Below, piece by piece: positions 16,413-24,032 of a DNA stretch of 32,561 bases. The DNA lies in contig JAIQFX010000061.1 of assembly GCA_020073005.1 (NCBI GenBank), positions 1 through 32,561 on the forward strand, read 5' to 3'. The notes below the pieces were generated by a model. It did not search any database, was not told the DNA's origin, and worked only from the letters and a program-made list of their open reading frames with translations. The position numbers and the translations under genes are program-made. The stretch's first letter is position 1. Each line of letters starts with the position of its first letter. This stretch comes from Terriglobia bacterium (GTDB taxonomy: Bacteria > Acidobacteriota > Vicinamibacteria > Vicinamibacterales > CAVVIG01).

Positions 16413-17707
16413 TGGCCGACACCTCGATTCCAGACCTCGCGCTGACGACGATTCTCGACGCGCTGCACGGCGTGAACGTGCACGTCGCCCGGCAGTATCC
16501 GGGCGACACGGCTGCGCGCCAGCCCGTGCATACCGTGTACGGCGGCGCCCACCTCTTCAAGGCCGACGTCGCGAGAAAACTCGGTGCGGCGGCGCTGAAG
16601 TCGCTGCGCGATCATGCGCCGGACGCGGCGACGCTCGCGGCCGCCCTGAACTTCGACCGCGCGCTCGCCGAGCGCCTCTATCCGCGTGTGGTGGACAAGC
16701 TCACGCGCGAGCCGGTCGAGGATTTCCGGATCGATTTCGAGGACGGCTTCGGCAGCCGGCCGGATCTCGAGGAAGACGGCCACGCGCAGCTCGCCGCCAC
16801 CGAAGTGGCGAACGGCCTCTCGGACGGCACGCTGCCCCCGTCGATCGGCATTCGCATCAAGCCGTTCAACGAAGAGCTGAAGCGCCGCAGCCTGCGGACC
16901 TTCGATCTGTTCCTGACGCGGCTGCTCGATCGCGCTGCCGGAAAGCTGCCGCCGCAGTTCGTGATCACGCTGCCGAAGATCACGTCGGTCGAGCAGGTGA
17001 CGGCGCTCACGTCGGCATGCGAGGCCTTCGAGTACTGGCGGCAGCTGCCGGCCGGCACGCTGAAGTTCGAGCTGATGGTCGAGACGACGCAGTCGATCGT
17101 CGCGCCGGACGGCAGCGTCGCGCTGCCCCGCCTGATCGCCGCGGGCCGCGGACGCATCGTCGCCGCGCACTTCGGCACGTACGACTACACGGCGTCGTGC
17201 GGCATCACGGCCGCGCACCAGCACATGCGGCACCCCGCGTGCGACTTCGCGAAGGACGTGATGCAGGTAACGCTCGCCGGCACGGGCCTCTGGCTGTCGG
17301 ACGGCGCGACCAACGTCATGCCGGTCGGATCGCGCGAGACCGTCCACGCCGCGTGGCGCCTGCACGCCGAGCACATCCGGCATTCGCTCGTCACCGGCTT
17401 CTATCAAGGATGGGATCTGCATCCCGCACAGCTGCCGTCGCGGTACGCGGCCGTCTACGCGTTCTTCCTGGAAGGCCTCGACGCGGCGTCCGAGCGATTG
17501 AAGAACTTCGTGCAGAAAGCGGCGCAGGCGACGCTGGTCGGCGACGTCTTCGACGATGCCGCGACGGGACAGGGATTGCTGAATTACTTCCTGCGCGCGA
17601 TGAACTGCGGCGCGATTACTGAAGAGGAAGCCGTCTCGATGAGCGGCCTGAGCCTCGAAGAACTGCGCGGCCGATCATTTGTGAAGATTCTCCAGGGACG
17701 TTCTTAG
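16412..17707 (+). CDS. DUF6986-type aldolase / citrate-lyase / malate-synthase-like protein
   Basis: A 431-residue protein of the phosphoenolpyruvate-binding TIM-barrel superfamily. Motifs seen are IDFEDGFGSRPD and FVITLPKI (metal-binding acidic loop and barrel strand), FELMVETTQSIV (the Glu of the HpcH/HpaI site) and AAHFGTYDYTASCGITAAHQ (active-site loop). It best fits the DUF6986 family, which I recall from ureide-degradation gene clusters. Here it is convergent with the PreA-like gene and next to uricase, uraH, uraD, allantoicase and allantoinase. A role in using glyoxylate, for example by a malate-synthase- or aldolase-type reaction, is an inference from context. Confidence 0.75.
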   Translation: MADTSIPDLALTTILDALHGVNVHVARQYPGDTAARQPVHTVYGGAHLFKADVARKLGAAALKSLRDHAPDAATLAAALNFDRALAERLYPRVVDKLTREPVEDFRIDFEDGFGSRPDLEEDGHAQLAATEVANGLSDGTLPPSIGIRIKPFNEELKRRSLRTFDLFLTRLLDRAAGKLPPQFVITLPKITSVEQVTALTSACEAFEYWRQLPAGTLKFELMVETTQSIVAPDGSVALPRLIAAGRGRIVAAHFGTYDYTASCGITAAHQHMRHPACDFAKDVMQVTLAGTGLWLSDGATNVMPVGSRETVHAAWRLHAEHIRHSLVTGFYQGWDLHPAQLPSRYAAVYAFFLEGLDAASERLKNFVQKAAQATLVGDVFDDAATGQGLLNYFLRAMNCGAITEEEAVSMSGLSLEELRGRSFVKILQGRS

Positions 17708-17740
17708 TTTTCAGTTTTCACTTTTCAGTTTTTGGTTTCT
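17706..17740. repeat. 7-bp-period repeat between convergent genes
   Basis: Five heptads, AGTTTTC, AGTTTTC, ACTTTTC, AGTTTTT, GGTTTCT. The tract contains the last two bases of the aldolase stop codon and the stop codon of the PreA-like gene (17725), so both genes terminate in repeat DNA. Confidence 0.75.
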
Positions 17741-18846
17741 TCCACCGCGTACCCCTCCGCCTCGTACCCGCCGCGATAGTCCTTTTCGGTCGGCCGACGA
17801 ATCTTCGATTGCGCGACGACGCGATCGCGCCTGAGGCCGACGAAATCGCCGACGTGCTTCCAGCCCTTGGCCGCGTTCCTGTCGAGAAACCGCGCGAGCC
17901 CGTCGTTCAGCTCGCGAATGACGTTCGGCCCGACCGCGTGATCGAGCATTGCGGCCGTGCACACCTGCACCGTGCCGCAGCCGAGCAGGAAATAACTCAG
18001 CGCGTGCTCGAAGTTCGAGATGCCGCCGATGCCGGAGAACGCCTTGTAGGGAAACGCCTGCGTGAGCTGCGACATCTTGGCGAGCGACAACGGCAGGATC
18101 GCGGGGCCGCCCAGACCGCCGGTCGAGACCAGACCGTCCACGTTCACTTCGAAGTCCAGCGTCTCCGCGTCGATGAGCGGCAGCGACGTGAACGTGTTCG
18201 ACGACGAGATCGCGTCGGCGCCGCCGAGAAACGCGCCGCGCGCCTCGACGACGATGTCCGTCGTGGACGGCGTGAGCTTGGCCCACACCGGAATCGTCGC
18301 TATCTCCTTGACGACTTTCGTCACGATGGACACGAGCTCTTTGTCCTTCCCGACGTTCGATCCCATGTCGGGCCGGTCCATGTGCGGGCACGACAGGTTC
18401 AGCTCCAGCGCGTCGCAGCCCTGGCCCTGACACGCGATCGCGAGCTCCTGCCAGTGCCGCAGCTCGGTGTCGTTGCCCGAGCCGGCCATGATCGACGCGA
18501 CGAGCGCGTGCTCGGGAAACCGCTTCTTGATGCGGCCCAGGCGCGGCACCCACCAGTCGAGCGTCTTGTCGGAGATGAGCTCCCAGTTCCACGACGAGTG
18601 CAGCGCGGCGTTCGGCCGCTTTTTCATCGAGAGGTGCGCCGAGTCCGCGTCGGCGCGCAGAAACTTCGTCTTGGGCCCGACGACGTTCACCACGGGGTGC
18701 AGGCCGATCGTTTTCGTCACGACGCCGCCCCATCCGGCCTCGAACGCGCGCAGGATGTTCGACTCCGACTCGGTCGGCGGCGCCGACGAGAGCAGGAACG
18801 GATTGCGGAAGCGAATGCCGGTGAACGTGGTCGATAAGTCAGCCAT
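17725..18846 (-). CDS. preA: PreA-like dihydropyrimidine dehydrogenase (dihydroorotate-dehydrogenase fold), no ferredoxin domain
   Basis: A 373-residue FMN-dependent TIM barrel like PreA, the pyrimidine-reducing subunit of bacterial NAD-dependent dihydropyrimidine dehydrogenase. Visible motifs are NPFLLSSAPPTESESN at the N-terminus, ELNLSCPHMDRPDMGSNVG with the catalytic Cys, VWAKLTPSTTDI, SSSNTF and KAFSGIGGISN (phosphate site of FMN). E. coli PreA ends with two 4Fe-4S clusters; here the protein stops after GYEAEGYAVEETKN with no CxxCxxC motif, and no preT partner is adjacent. The last codons lie in a heptad repeat. The substrate may be a pyrimidine or a ureide relative, given the cluster. 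Confidence 0.8.
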   Translation of the reverse strand: MADLSTTFTGIRFRNPFLLSSAPPTESESNILRAFEAGWGGVVTKTIGLHPVVNVVGPKTKFLRADADSAHLSMKKRPNAALHSSWNWELISDKTLDWWVPRLGRIKKRFPEHALVASIMAGSGNDTELRHWQELAIACQGQGCDALELNLSCPHMDRPDMGSNVGKDKELVSIVTKVVKEIATIPVWAKLTPSTTDIVVEARGAFLGGADAISSSNTFTSLPLIDAETLDFEVNVDGLVSTGGLGGPAILPLSLAKMSQLTQAFPYKAFSGIGGISNFEHALSYFLLGCGTVQVCTAAMLDHAVGPNVIRELNDGLARFLDRNAAKGWKHVGDFVGLRRDRVVAQSKIRRPTEKDYRGGYEAEGYAVEETKN

Positions 18847-18859
18847 AAAGATTCTTGTC

Positions 18860-18901
18860 CAGCTCTCAGCTGTCAGCTGTCAGTCTTCAGTTCTCACTTC
18901 T
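18860..18901. repeat. 7-bp-period repeat overlapping the urate oxidase stop
   Basis: Six heptads, CAGCTCT, CAGCTGT, CAGCTGT, CAGTCTT, CAGTTCT, CACTTCT. The tract supplies the last residues (SEN) and stop codon of urate oxidase and runs toward the start of the PreA-like gene. Confidence 0.75.
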
Positions 18902-19726
18902 TCTCACTGTCGCCTCGATCAGACCGAACGGCTGATCCGTCGCGACGAAGATCTCGTTCGGGTTGTCGAGGCCGAATGGTGTCAAATCCACCAGGAGATG
19001 ATGCCGGTTCGGCAGCGTCAGCGTGATGTCCATCAGATCGGCGCACGCGGCGAGGGCGGCCTCGCCCATCGCGTACAGCGTCTGCTGCACCGATCGGCTC
19101 ATGTGCGCGGCGAAGGTTTCGACGAGCGCGCGGCGGATCCGATCGCGCGCCGCGAAGCCGGCCGTGCCCGGCCGATACGTCCACGCCGCGGTCATGGAGG
19201 TCGCCAGAATGCGATCCTCGGTCTCCGCGAGCGTCGTGTATCGATCGCGCGGAAATCCGGAGAACGCCGAGTCGGTCGTCTTCAGCACGACGAGGTTCGT
19301 CAGGCCGGACACGATCGTCTCGCCCTGCGCGTCGCGCGTGACGACGGCTGTCCACTGTTCGCCGCCAGGCTGCGCGAACGCGTGCGGATGCGGACGGCCG
19401 TCGACGTCCACGCGATCCCAGCGATGCTCGACCGCGCTGATGCGCGCGCGCGTCACGGCCGGCTTGCCCAGAAAGTGGATCGCGAGGCGGCTGGCGAACG
19501 CCTCGACATGATCGATCGGATCCTGCCGCGCGAGCGCGTAGACGGTGTTCTTCATCGTGTCGGTCGCCACGCACGGACTGTTGTCGCCGTCGACGTAGAC
19601 GCGATCGAAGGCGCCCTCGAGTTGAACGTCGATGGTGAGATCGACGATCTCGTGAGGGTCAAGCGCCCGTCGGACTTTCACCAGACGCACGCGAGATTTG
19701 CCGTAACGATTCCAAGCGAGTGTCAT
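18887..19726 (-). CDS. Urate oxidase (uricase)
   Basis: A 279-residue cofactor-free uricase, converting urate and O2 to 5-hydroxyisourate and H2O2. The tunnelling fold signature is clear: NRYGKSRVRLVKV with Lys10, VATDTMKNTVYALA with Thr55-Asp56 (the Thr of the catalytic dyad), LVVLKTTDSAFSGFPRDRYT and SVQQTLYAMGEAAL with the Gln that binds urate. The start at 19726 was chosen over upstream in-frame ATGs because the residues before it are encoded by an intergenic repeat. The message is followed by uraH-uraD order upstream, making one minus-strand pathway unit. The tail lacks the usual C-terminal Leu because it ends in repeat DNA. Confidence 0.92.
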   Translation of the reverse strand: MTLAWNRYGKSRVRLVKVRRALDPHEIVDLTIDVQLEGAFDRVYVDGDNSPCVATDTMKNTVYALARQDPIDHVEAFASRLAIHFLGKPAVTRARISAVEHRWDRVDVDGRPHPHAFAQPGGEQWTAVVTRDAQGETIVSGLTNLVVLKTTDSAFSGFPRDRYTTLAETEDRILATSMTAAWTYRPGTAGFAARDRIRRALVETFAAHMSRSVQQTLYAMGEAALAACADLMDITLTLPNRHHLLVDLTPFGLDNPNEIFVATDQPFGLIEATVRRSEN

Positions 19727-19738
19727 CTGGAAACACAT

Positions 19739-19822
19739 GTCACCACAGAGGACACGGAGGATACAGAGGAATGCAACGTGCACATTCTCACCTCCGTGTC
19801 CCGCGTGTCCTCCGTGGTTGAC
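19739..19822. repeat. 9-bp-period inverted repeat between uraH and urate oxidase
   Basis: The left side contains GAGGACACG, GAGGATACA, GAGGAATGC; the right side CCTCCGTGT, CCCGCGTGT, CCTCCGTGG. Arms of about 31 bases pair with few mismatches. The element fills the gap between the uraH stop (19824) and the urate oxidase start (19726). Confidence 0.75.
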
Positions 19823-19823
19823 A

Positions 19824-20156
19824 TCACGCTCCTCGGTACGTCGAGTATCCAAACGGGCTCAACAGCAGCGGCAGATGATAGTGCTCGTCGATGTCGCGCA
19901 CGTTGAAGGTGATCTTCACTTCCGGAAAAAACGGCACCGAGAGCCCGAGGTTGCGATGGTACGAGCCGACGTCGAACGTGAGGCGATACGTACCGGGCGA
20001 GATGGGGCCGTCGGTGAACGAATCGACGCGTCCCTTCCCGTCGGTCGACCCGCGGCCGACGGGCGTCCACTCGCTCGCGTGACGAATCTCGAGAATGACC
20101 GTCAGCCCCTCGGCCGGTTCGCCACGCGCGATGTCGAGCACATGCGTCGTGATCAT
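19824..20156 (-). CDS. uraH: 5-hydroxyisourate hydrolase (transthyretin-like)
   Basis: A 110-residue transthyretin-related protein that hydrolyses 5-hydroxyisourate to OHCU, the second step of urate breakdown. The family signatures are present: ITTHVLDIARGEPA with the catalytic His5 at the N-terminus, SFTDGPISPGTYRLTF, FFPEVKITFNV and HYHLPLLLSPFGYSTYRGA at the C-terminus. The usual last four residues are YRGS; here they are YRGA, so the Ser of the active-site tetrapeptide is Ala. The ATG at 20156 has AGGTG upstream. It starts seven bases after the uraD stop and is part of the same operon. Confidence 0.92.
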   Translation of the reverse strand: MITTHVLDIARGEPAEGLTVILEIRHASEWTPVGRGSTDGKGRVDSFTDGPISPGTYRLTFDVGSYHRNLGLSVPFFPEVKITFNVRDIDEHYHLPLLLSPFGYSTYRGA

Positions 20157-20163
20157 CGATCGG

Positions 20164-20652
20164 TCACCTGTTCTCCTCGAGCAGTCTGGCCAGCCGCAAT
20201 CGCGTGATCTTCCGCTGCTCGTCCGCGGCGACGGTCAGTTCGGCCGCGGGTTCGTTCGTCAGCCGGCGCTCGAGCAGGCCGAGGATCTCGGCCGCGCCCT
20301 TCCCGGTCGCGCAGACGATGAAAATGTATCCGAAACGGGCCTCGTACTCACGATTCGCGTGAGCCAGTCGCGCTCTGGCGGCCTCGGGCGCCGTCAGCGC
20401 CTGAGTCTGCTCTTCCGAGGCCCAGGCGGACGGCGATCGCTCGCCGATCCGCGGATGAGACGCGAACGCCTCGAGCCAGTCGGCAGGATCGAGCGACGCC
20501 CAGATCGCATCGGCCTTCGCCGTCATCGCCTCGGCGCTCGCGAACGGCCGCGCGGCGGTCATCTCGCGCGCCCAGCGCGTCGAGCCGCAACAGCGCTGCA
20601 GCGCGCGGGCGGCGGCGTCCGCATCGAGCGCGTTCAGGTCCTCGAGCTGCAC
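20164..20652 (-). CDS. uraD: OHCU decarboxylase
   Basis: A 162-residue helical protein that decarboxylates 2-oxo-4-hydroxy-4-carboxy-5-ureidoimidazoline to S-allantoin. The catalytic His66 lies in EAFASHPRIGE, the core signature of the family, and FGYIFIVCATGKGA forms the substrate pocket further on. The start is a GTG at 20652 with a weak AGAAG site. It sits between allantoicase and uraH on the same strand, so the three cofactor-free steps from urate to S-allantoin are complete in this window. Confidence 0.92.
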   Translation of the reverse strand: MQLEDLNALDADAAARALQRCCGSTRWAREMTAARPFASAEAMTAKADAIWASLDPADWLEAFASHPRIGERSPSAWASEEQTQALTAPEAARARLAHANREYEARFGYIFIVCATGKGAAEILGLLERRLTNEPAAELTVAADEQRKITRLRLARLLEENR

Positions 20653-20665
20653 GCCAGCTTCTCTT

Positions 20666-20692
20666 CTCTGCGAGCTCAGCGGGTTCTGCGAT
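20666..20692. repeat. 9-bp-period repeat between allantoicase and uraD
   Basis: Three nonamers, CTCTGCGAG, CTCAGCGGG, TTCTGCGAT, lie in the 51-base gap between the allantoicase stop (20704) and the uraD start (20652). They resemble the tract at 13852. Confidence 0.5.
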
Positions 20693-20703
20693 GATCGTCG
20701 TGC

Positions 20704-21708
20704 TTATGTCGGTCTTCCGTACACGCGAAGACGGCCGACGCCGCCGTCAGGAAAAATGTTGAACCGCACGTGCGTCACGTCGCCGATCGCGCGCAGCTCC
20801 TCCTCGAACGCGTGCCGCGCGTGCGGCTGGAGCGGCGTGCGCGGCAACAACTCGCGCCACGCCTGATCGAAGAGCGCCTGGCCCTGCGCGAGCGCGCCAT
20901 CCGCGAGTCGAAGGGCCTCGAGGCTGCACGCGCCGGGCGCGTTGCCCTTGAAATGGCGCGTGTCGACGCTCACACGGCGGACGGTCCCTTCCGCGCCCAG
21001 GCGGATGATCGTCCAGTCGTGCCCCGGACCGCGGCGCCGTTGTGTTTCCCACCCGTCGCCCATGTGCGTCGCGTCGCCCGGCATGATCAAGTTGTGACGC
21101 GATCCGAAGAACATGTCGCTGCACGCGACGACGATGCCGCCGTGCTCGACCGCCGCGAGATCGACGTCGCCCTGCCGGCGCAGTCCCGCCCAGTCGGCAA
21201 CGACGTCGCCGTGCACGCGAAGACGGGCGACGCCGCCGTCGGGAAAGATGCGCAGCCGGAGATGCGTGGCCGCCGTCCCGCCGTCCACGGCGATCAGATT
21301 GTGCGTATCGCCGGCAAGCGCGGTCCGCGGCAGAATCTCGCGCCACGCCGCGCGCGTGAGATCGTCGAGCGCCGGCAGACCGGAGAGATCGCACGCGTCG
21401 ATCGCGCACGATTCCGGATAGTTGCCCGTGAAAGTGGCGGTGTCGACGTCGACGCCGCGGACGACGCCCCGCGCGCCGAGGCGAATGAGACACCAGTCGT
21501 GCGCGTCCGGCCCGAGATCGCGGCGACGGCGCGTCTCCCAGCCGTCCATCCATTTCCCGCGATCGGTGTACTCGCCGTCGCGCCAGACCGGCGCCGCGGC
21601 TTTGATCAGATTCTCTTTCGCCGCGAAGAACTCGTCGTTGGCCGCGACGGCCGCGCCGCCGAGACGCTCGGATGCGAGATCCACGAGGTCGACGAACGAC
21701 GCCGTCAT
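20704..21708 (-). CDS. alc: Allantoicase
   Basis: A 334-residue enzyme hydrolysing allantoate to ureidoglycolate and urea. It has the two repeated jelly-roll allantoicase domains, marked by KWMDGWETRRRR with HDWCLIRLG in the first and MGDGWETQRRRG with HDWTIIRLG in the second; each half also contains HLRLRIFPDGGVARLRVHG or VRFNIFPDGGVGRLRVYG. The first ATG at 21708 overlaps the allantoinase stop as ATGA, so the two are translationally coupled. The protein starts [19 protein letters not shown], typical of this family. A following ureidoglycolate lyase is not seen. Confidence 0.93.
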   Translation of the reverse strand: MTASFVDLVDLASERLGGAAVAANDEFFAAKENLIKAAAPVWRDGEYTDRGKWMDGWETRRRRDLGPDAHDWCLIRLGARGVVRGVDVDTATFTGNYPESCAIDACDLSGLPALDDLTRAAWREILPRTALAGDTHNLIAVDGGTAATHLRLRIFPDGGVARLRVHGDVVADWAGLRRQGDVDLAAVEHGGIVVACSDMFFGSRHNLIMPGDATHMGDGWETQRRRGPGHDWTIIRLGAEGTVRRVSVDTRHFKGNAPGACSLEALRLADGALAQGQALFDQAWRELLPRTPLQPHARHAFEEELRAIGDVTHVRFNIFPDGGVGRLRVYGRPT

Positions 21709-22740
21709 AGGAGGCTGCCGCCGTAGGCGCGCACGAGACGCCTCTTGTCCCACACGCGCTCGCCGCGCACGAACGTCGTGATGACCCGGCCGAACAGCGT
21801 GCGGCCGGCGTAGGGCGTCAGCTTGTGGCGCTGCTTGAGCCGAGACGGATCGACCGTGGTCGCGATGTCCGGATCCCAGACGACGAGATCCGCGTCGAGG
21901 CCCGGCGCGATGCGGCCCTTCTTCTCGGTCAGTCCCGCGAGCGCCGCGGGCCGCTCGCTCATCCAGCGCGCGAGATCGGCGATCCGCGGGCGCGAGACGC
22001 CCTCGAGCTCGAGATCGGTTTCGCCGGGCTGCGAGCTCTGCACGAGAAACCGCGCGCGCGCGGCCGTCCACACCGCGGGCAGCGTCAGCTCGAGCGACGC
22101 AACTCCGCCCCACGCCGTCATGAAGTTGCCGGGCGTTTTGAGCGACGGCGGCGCGGGCGAATGATCGGTCGCGATCATGTCGATCGTGCCATCGTCGAGA
22201 CCCTCCCAGAGCGCCTCGCGGTGCGATGCTTCCCGGATGGGCGGCGCGCACTTGAACTCGGTCGCGCCATCCGGAATTTTTTCCGCGCTGAAGCTCAAGT
22301 AGTGCGGACACGTCTCCGCCGTGATCGGGACCCACGCCGTCTTCGCCCGCGCGATCGCGTCGACGCCTTCCGCCGACGACACGTGCACGATGTGCGTCGA
22401 GACGCGGAATTCTCCGGCGAGACGAATCATGAGTCGAATGGCCTCCACCTCCGCCTCCGGCGGATGGGAGGCGAGATAGGTCGCGTACGATTGCGGATTG
22501 AGGATTGCGGAGTGCGGATCGGGAGAAGATCCGGATTCCGCATTCCGCAATCCGCGATCCGCAATGCCGAGTTCCGCGTGGACCAACAGCGGCACCTTGC
22601 GCCTCGCCAGAATCGGGAGCGCGCGGCGCAGCTCGGCTTCGTCGACCGCGGGGAACTCGTCGACGCCCGACGGCACCAGAAAGCACTTGAAGCCGCGCAC
22701 GCCGGCGTCGACGAGGCCGTCATAGGCCAGCCGGATGTGG
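21705..22740 (-). CDS. Allantoinase, 5'-truncated at a sequence junction
   Basis: The 3' part of a cyclic amidohydrolase that opens allantoin to allantoate. It matches the family from [20 protein letters not shown] onward (about 22,700) and includes [38 protein letters not shown] (metal-binding Asp) and [18 protein letters not shown] near the end. The N-terminal third with the HxH metal site is absent: the frame stays open to about 22,760 but loses family resemblance near 22,715-22,740 and there is no valid start. A 27-codon in-frame insert encoded by heptad repeats (22,488-22,568) lies after LVHAE. It overlaps allantoicase at ATGA. Confidence 0.88.
22490..22565. repeat. 7-bp-period inverted repeat inserted in the allantoinase gene
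   Basis: On the minus strand the tract reads ATTGCGG, ATCGCGG, ATTGCGG, AATGCGG, AATCCGG, a short turn, then ATCCGCA, CTCCGCA, ATCCTCA, ATCCGCA. The two halves are mutual complements and would form a hairpin. It is translated in frame as 27 residues within allantoinase. Confidence 0.85.
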
Positions 22741-22765
22741 GGCGGCAGGAGACTGTTGGTGCGCC
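22715..22765. other. Junction 1: allantoinase (minus) to carB (plus)
   Basis: To the left the minus strand encodes allantoinase without its first third; to the right the plus strand encodes carB without its first two thirds, beginning at RAMEIVYD where a full CarB would read [13 protein letters not shown]. Both genes are cut at the same place and the codon style changes. This is either a rearrangement point or an assembly join. Confidence 0.85.
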
Positions 22766-23826
22766 GCGCGATGGAAATCGTTTATGACCGTGCCGGATTG
22801 CATCGCTATATGCGCGAGGCGGTGCGGGTTTCCGGCGACAATCCGGTGCTGATCGATCGTTATCTGAACGACGCGATCGAGGTGGACGTCGACTGCATCG
22901 CCGATGCCGAATCCGTCTATGTCGCCGGCGTGATGGAGCACATCGAGGAAGCCGGCATCCACTCCGGCGACAGCGCCTGTTCGCTGCCGCCCTACACGCT
23001 GGCACCCGCCACGGTCACCGAACTGAAGGCGGAGACCGAGGCAATGGCCAAGGCGCTCGGCGTCGTCGGCCTGATGAACGTGCAATACGCGATCAAGGAC
23101 GATGTCATATACGTGCTGGAGGTGAACCCGCGCGCCTCCCGCACCGTGCCGTTCGTCGCCAAGGCGACCGGCGTCGCGGTTGCCAAGATCGGTGCGCGCG
23201 TGATGGCCGGCGCGCGGCTCAGCGACTTCCATCTGGACGATCAGGCGATTGCGCCGCATGTCGCGGTGAAGGAGGCGGTGTTTCCGTTCGCGCGCTTTCC
23301 CGATGTCGATACGATCCTGGGCCCCGAGATGAAGTCGACCGGCGAGGTGATGGGGCTGGATTCCAGCTGCGAGCGCGCCTTCGCGAAATCCCAGCTCGGC
23401 GCAGGGGTGATCCTGCCGGAGGCGGGCAGCGTGTTCCTGTCGGTCAAGGATGCCGACAAGAAAGGCCTCCCGGCGCTGGCTCGCCGGCTCACCGAGATGG
23501 GCTTCACCATCATGGCGACCCGCGGCACCGCCGCGCGCATCCGCGATGCCGGCCTGCCGGTTTCAATTGTCAACAAGGTGCTGGAAGGCCGACCACACTG
23601 CGTGGACGCAATCCGGTCGGGCGAAGTTCAGTTGGTGATCAATACCGCGTCCACGCCGCAGTCGGTCGCCGATAGCTTCGCCATCCGCCGCAGCGCCCTG
23701 ACCCATGGCGTGCCGCACTACACGACGATGGCCGGCGCCCGGGCGGCGGTCCACGCCATCGCGGCCCTGAAGTCGGGGATGCTTGAAGTCGCGCCGCTCC
23801 AGTCCTACTTTCGCGGATCGTACTGA
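22765..23826 (+). pseudogene. carB: carB 3' fragment: carbamoyl-phosphate synthase large subunit, C-terminal third
   Basis: 353 residues matching CarB from about residue 720 of the usual 1,070-1,100. The second ATP-grasp domain is present from RAMEIVYD, with [34 protein letters not shown] and [20 protein letters not shown]; the allosteric MGS-like domain follows ([43 protein letters not shown]). The stop is natural. Sequence style ([20 protein letters not shown]) resembles Sphingomonadales. In-frame codons upstream of 22765 come from allantoinase antisense DNA. As placed here it cannot make active enzyme. No carA or pyrimidine gene is near. Confidence 0.9.
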
Positions 23827-23905
23827 ATCGTCCGTCGCGGCCAGGCGCCGGCCTGCCGCGGCGCTTGCGTTTGGCCGGAAGCCCCGCGTCTCATTGCATA
23901 CGACG
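23827..23905. other. Junction 2: carB to the DUF3455 region
   Basis: Right after the carB stop the sequence enters the C-terminal part of a DUF3455-type protein whose beginning is missing. The change lies between 23,827 and about 23,905. Together with junction 1 it brackets the 1.06-kb carB fragment with two truncated neighbours. Confidence 0.7.
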
Positions 23906-23986
23906 GGATGCGCCCAGTCAGCCGACGTCGGCAGCAAGGCGTTGGTGCCCTACACCGCCGACTACTTCTTCTACAAAGCCGAGTAG
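23905..23986 (+). pseudogene. C-terminal remnant of a DUF3455 protein
   Basis: The last about 25 codons of a DUF3455 protein, [20 protein letters not shown] then FFYKAE and stop. The complete gene downstream carries the near-identical stretch [20 protein letters not shown] at 24,829-24,890, and the DNA is also very similar. The remnant stops where the DUF3455 domain normally ends, whereas the intact neighbour continues into a propeller. It has no start or ribosome site and was probably cut at junction 2. Confidence 0.75.
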
Positions 23987-24032
23987 GAGGCCGACCATGA
24001 CGACCAGGTTCACTGTAAAGGAGACCCTGACA

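Noticed and set aside
22735-23826. A complete carB or a pyrimidine operon
   Set aside because: Only the C-terminal third of CarB is present, with no carA, pyrB or other pyrimidine gene; the upstream codons from 22735 are antisense of allantoinase.
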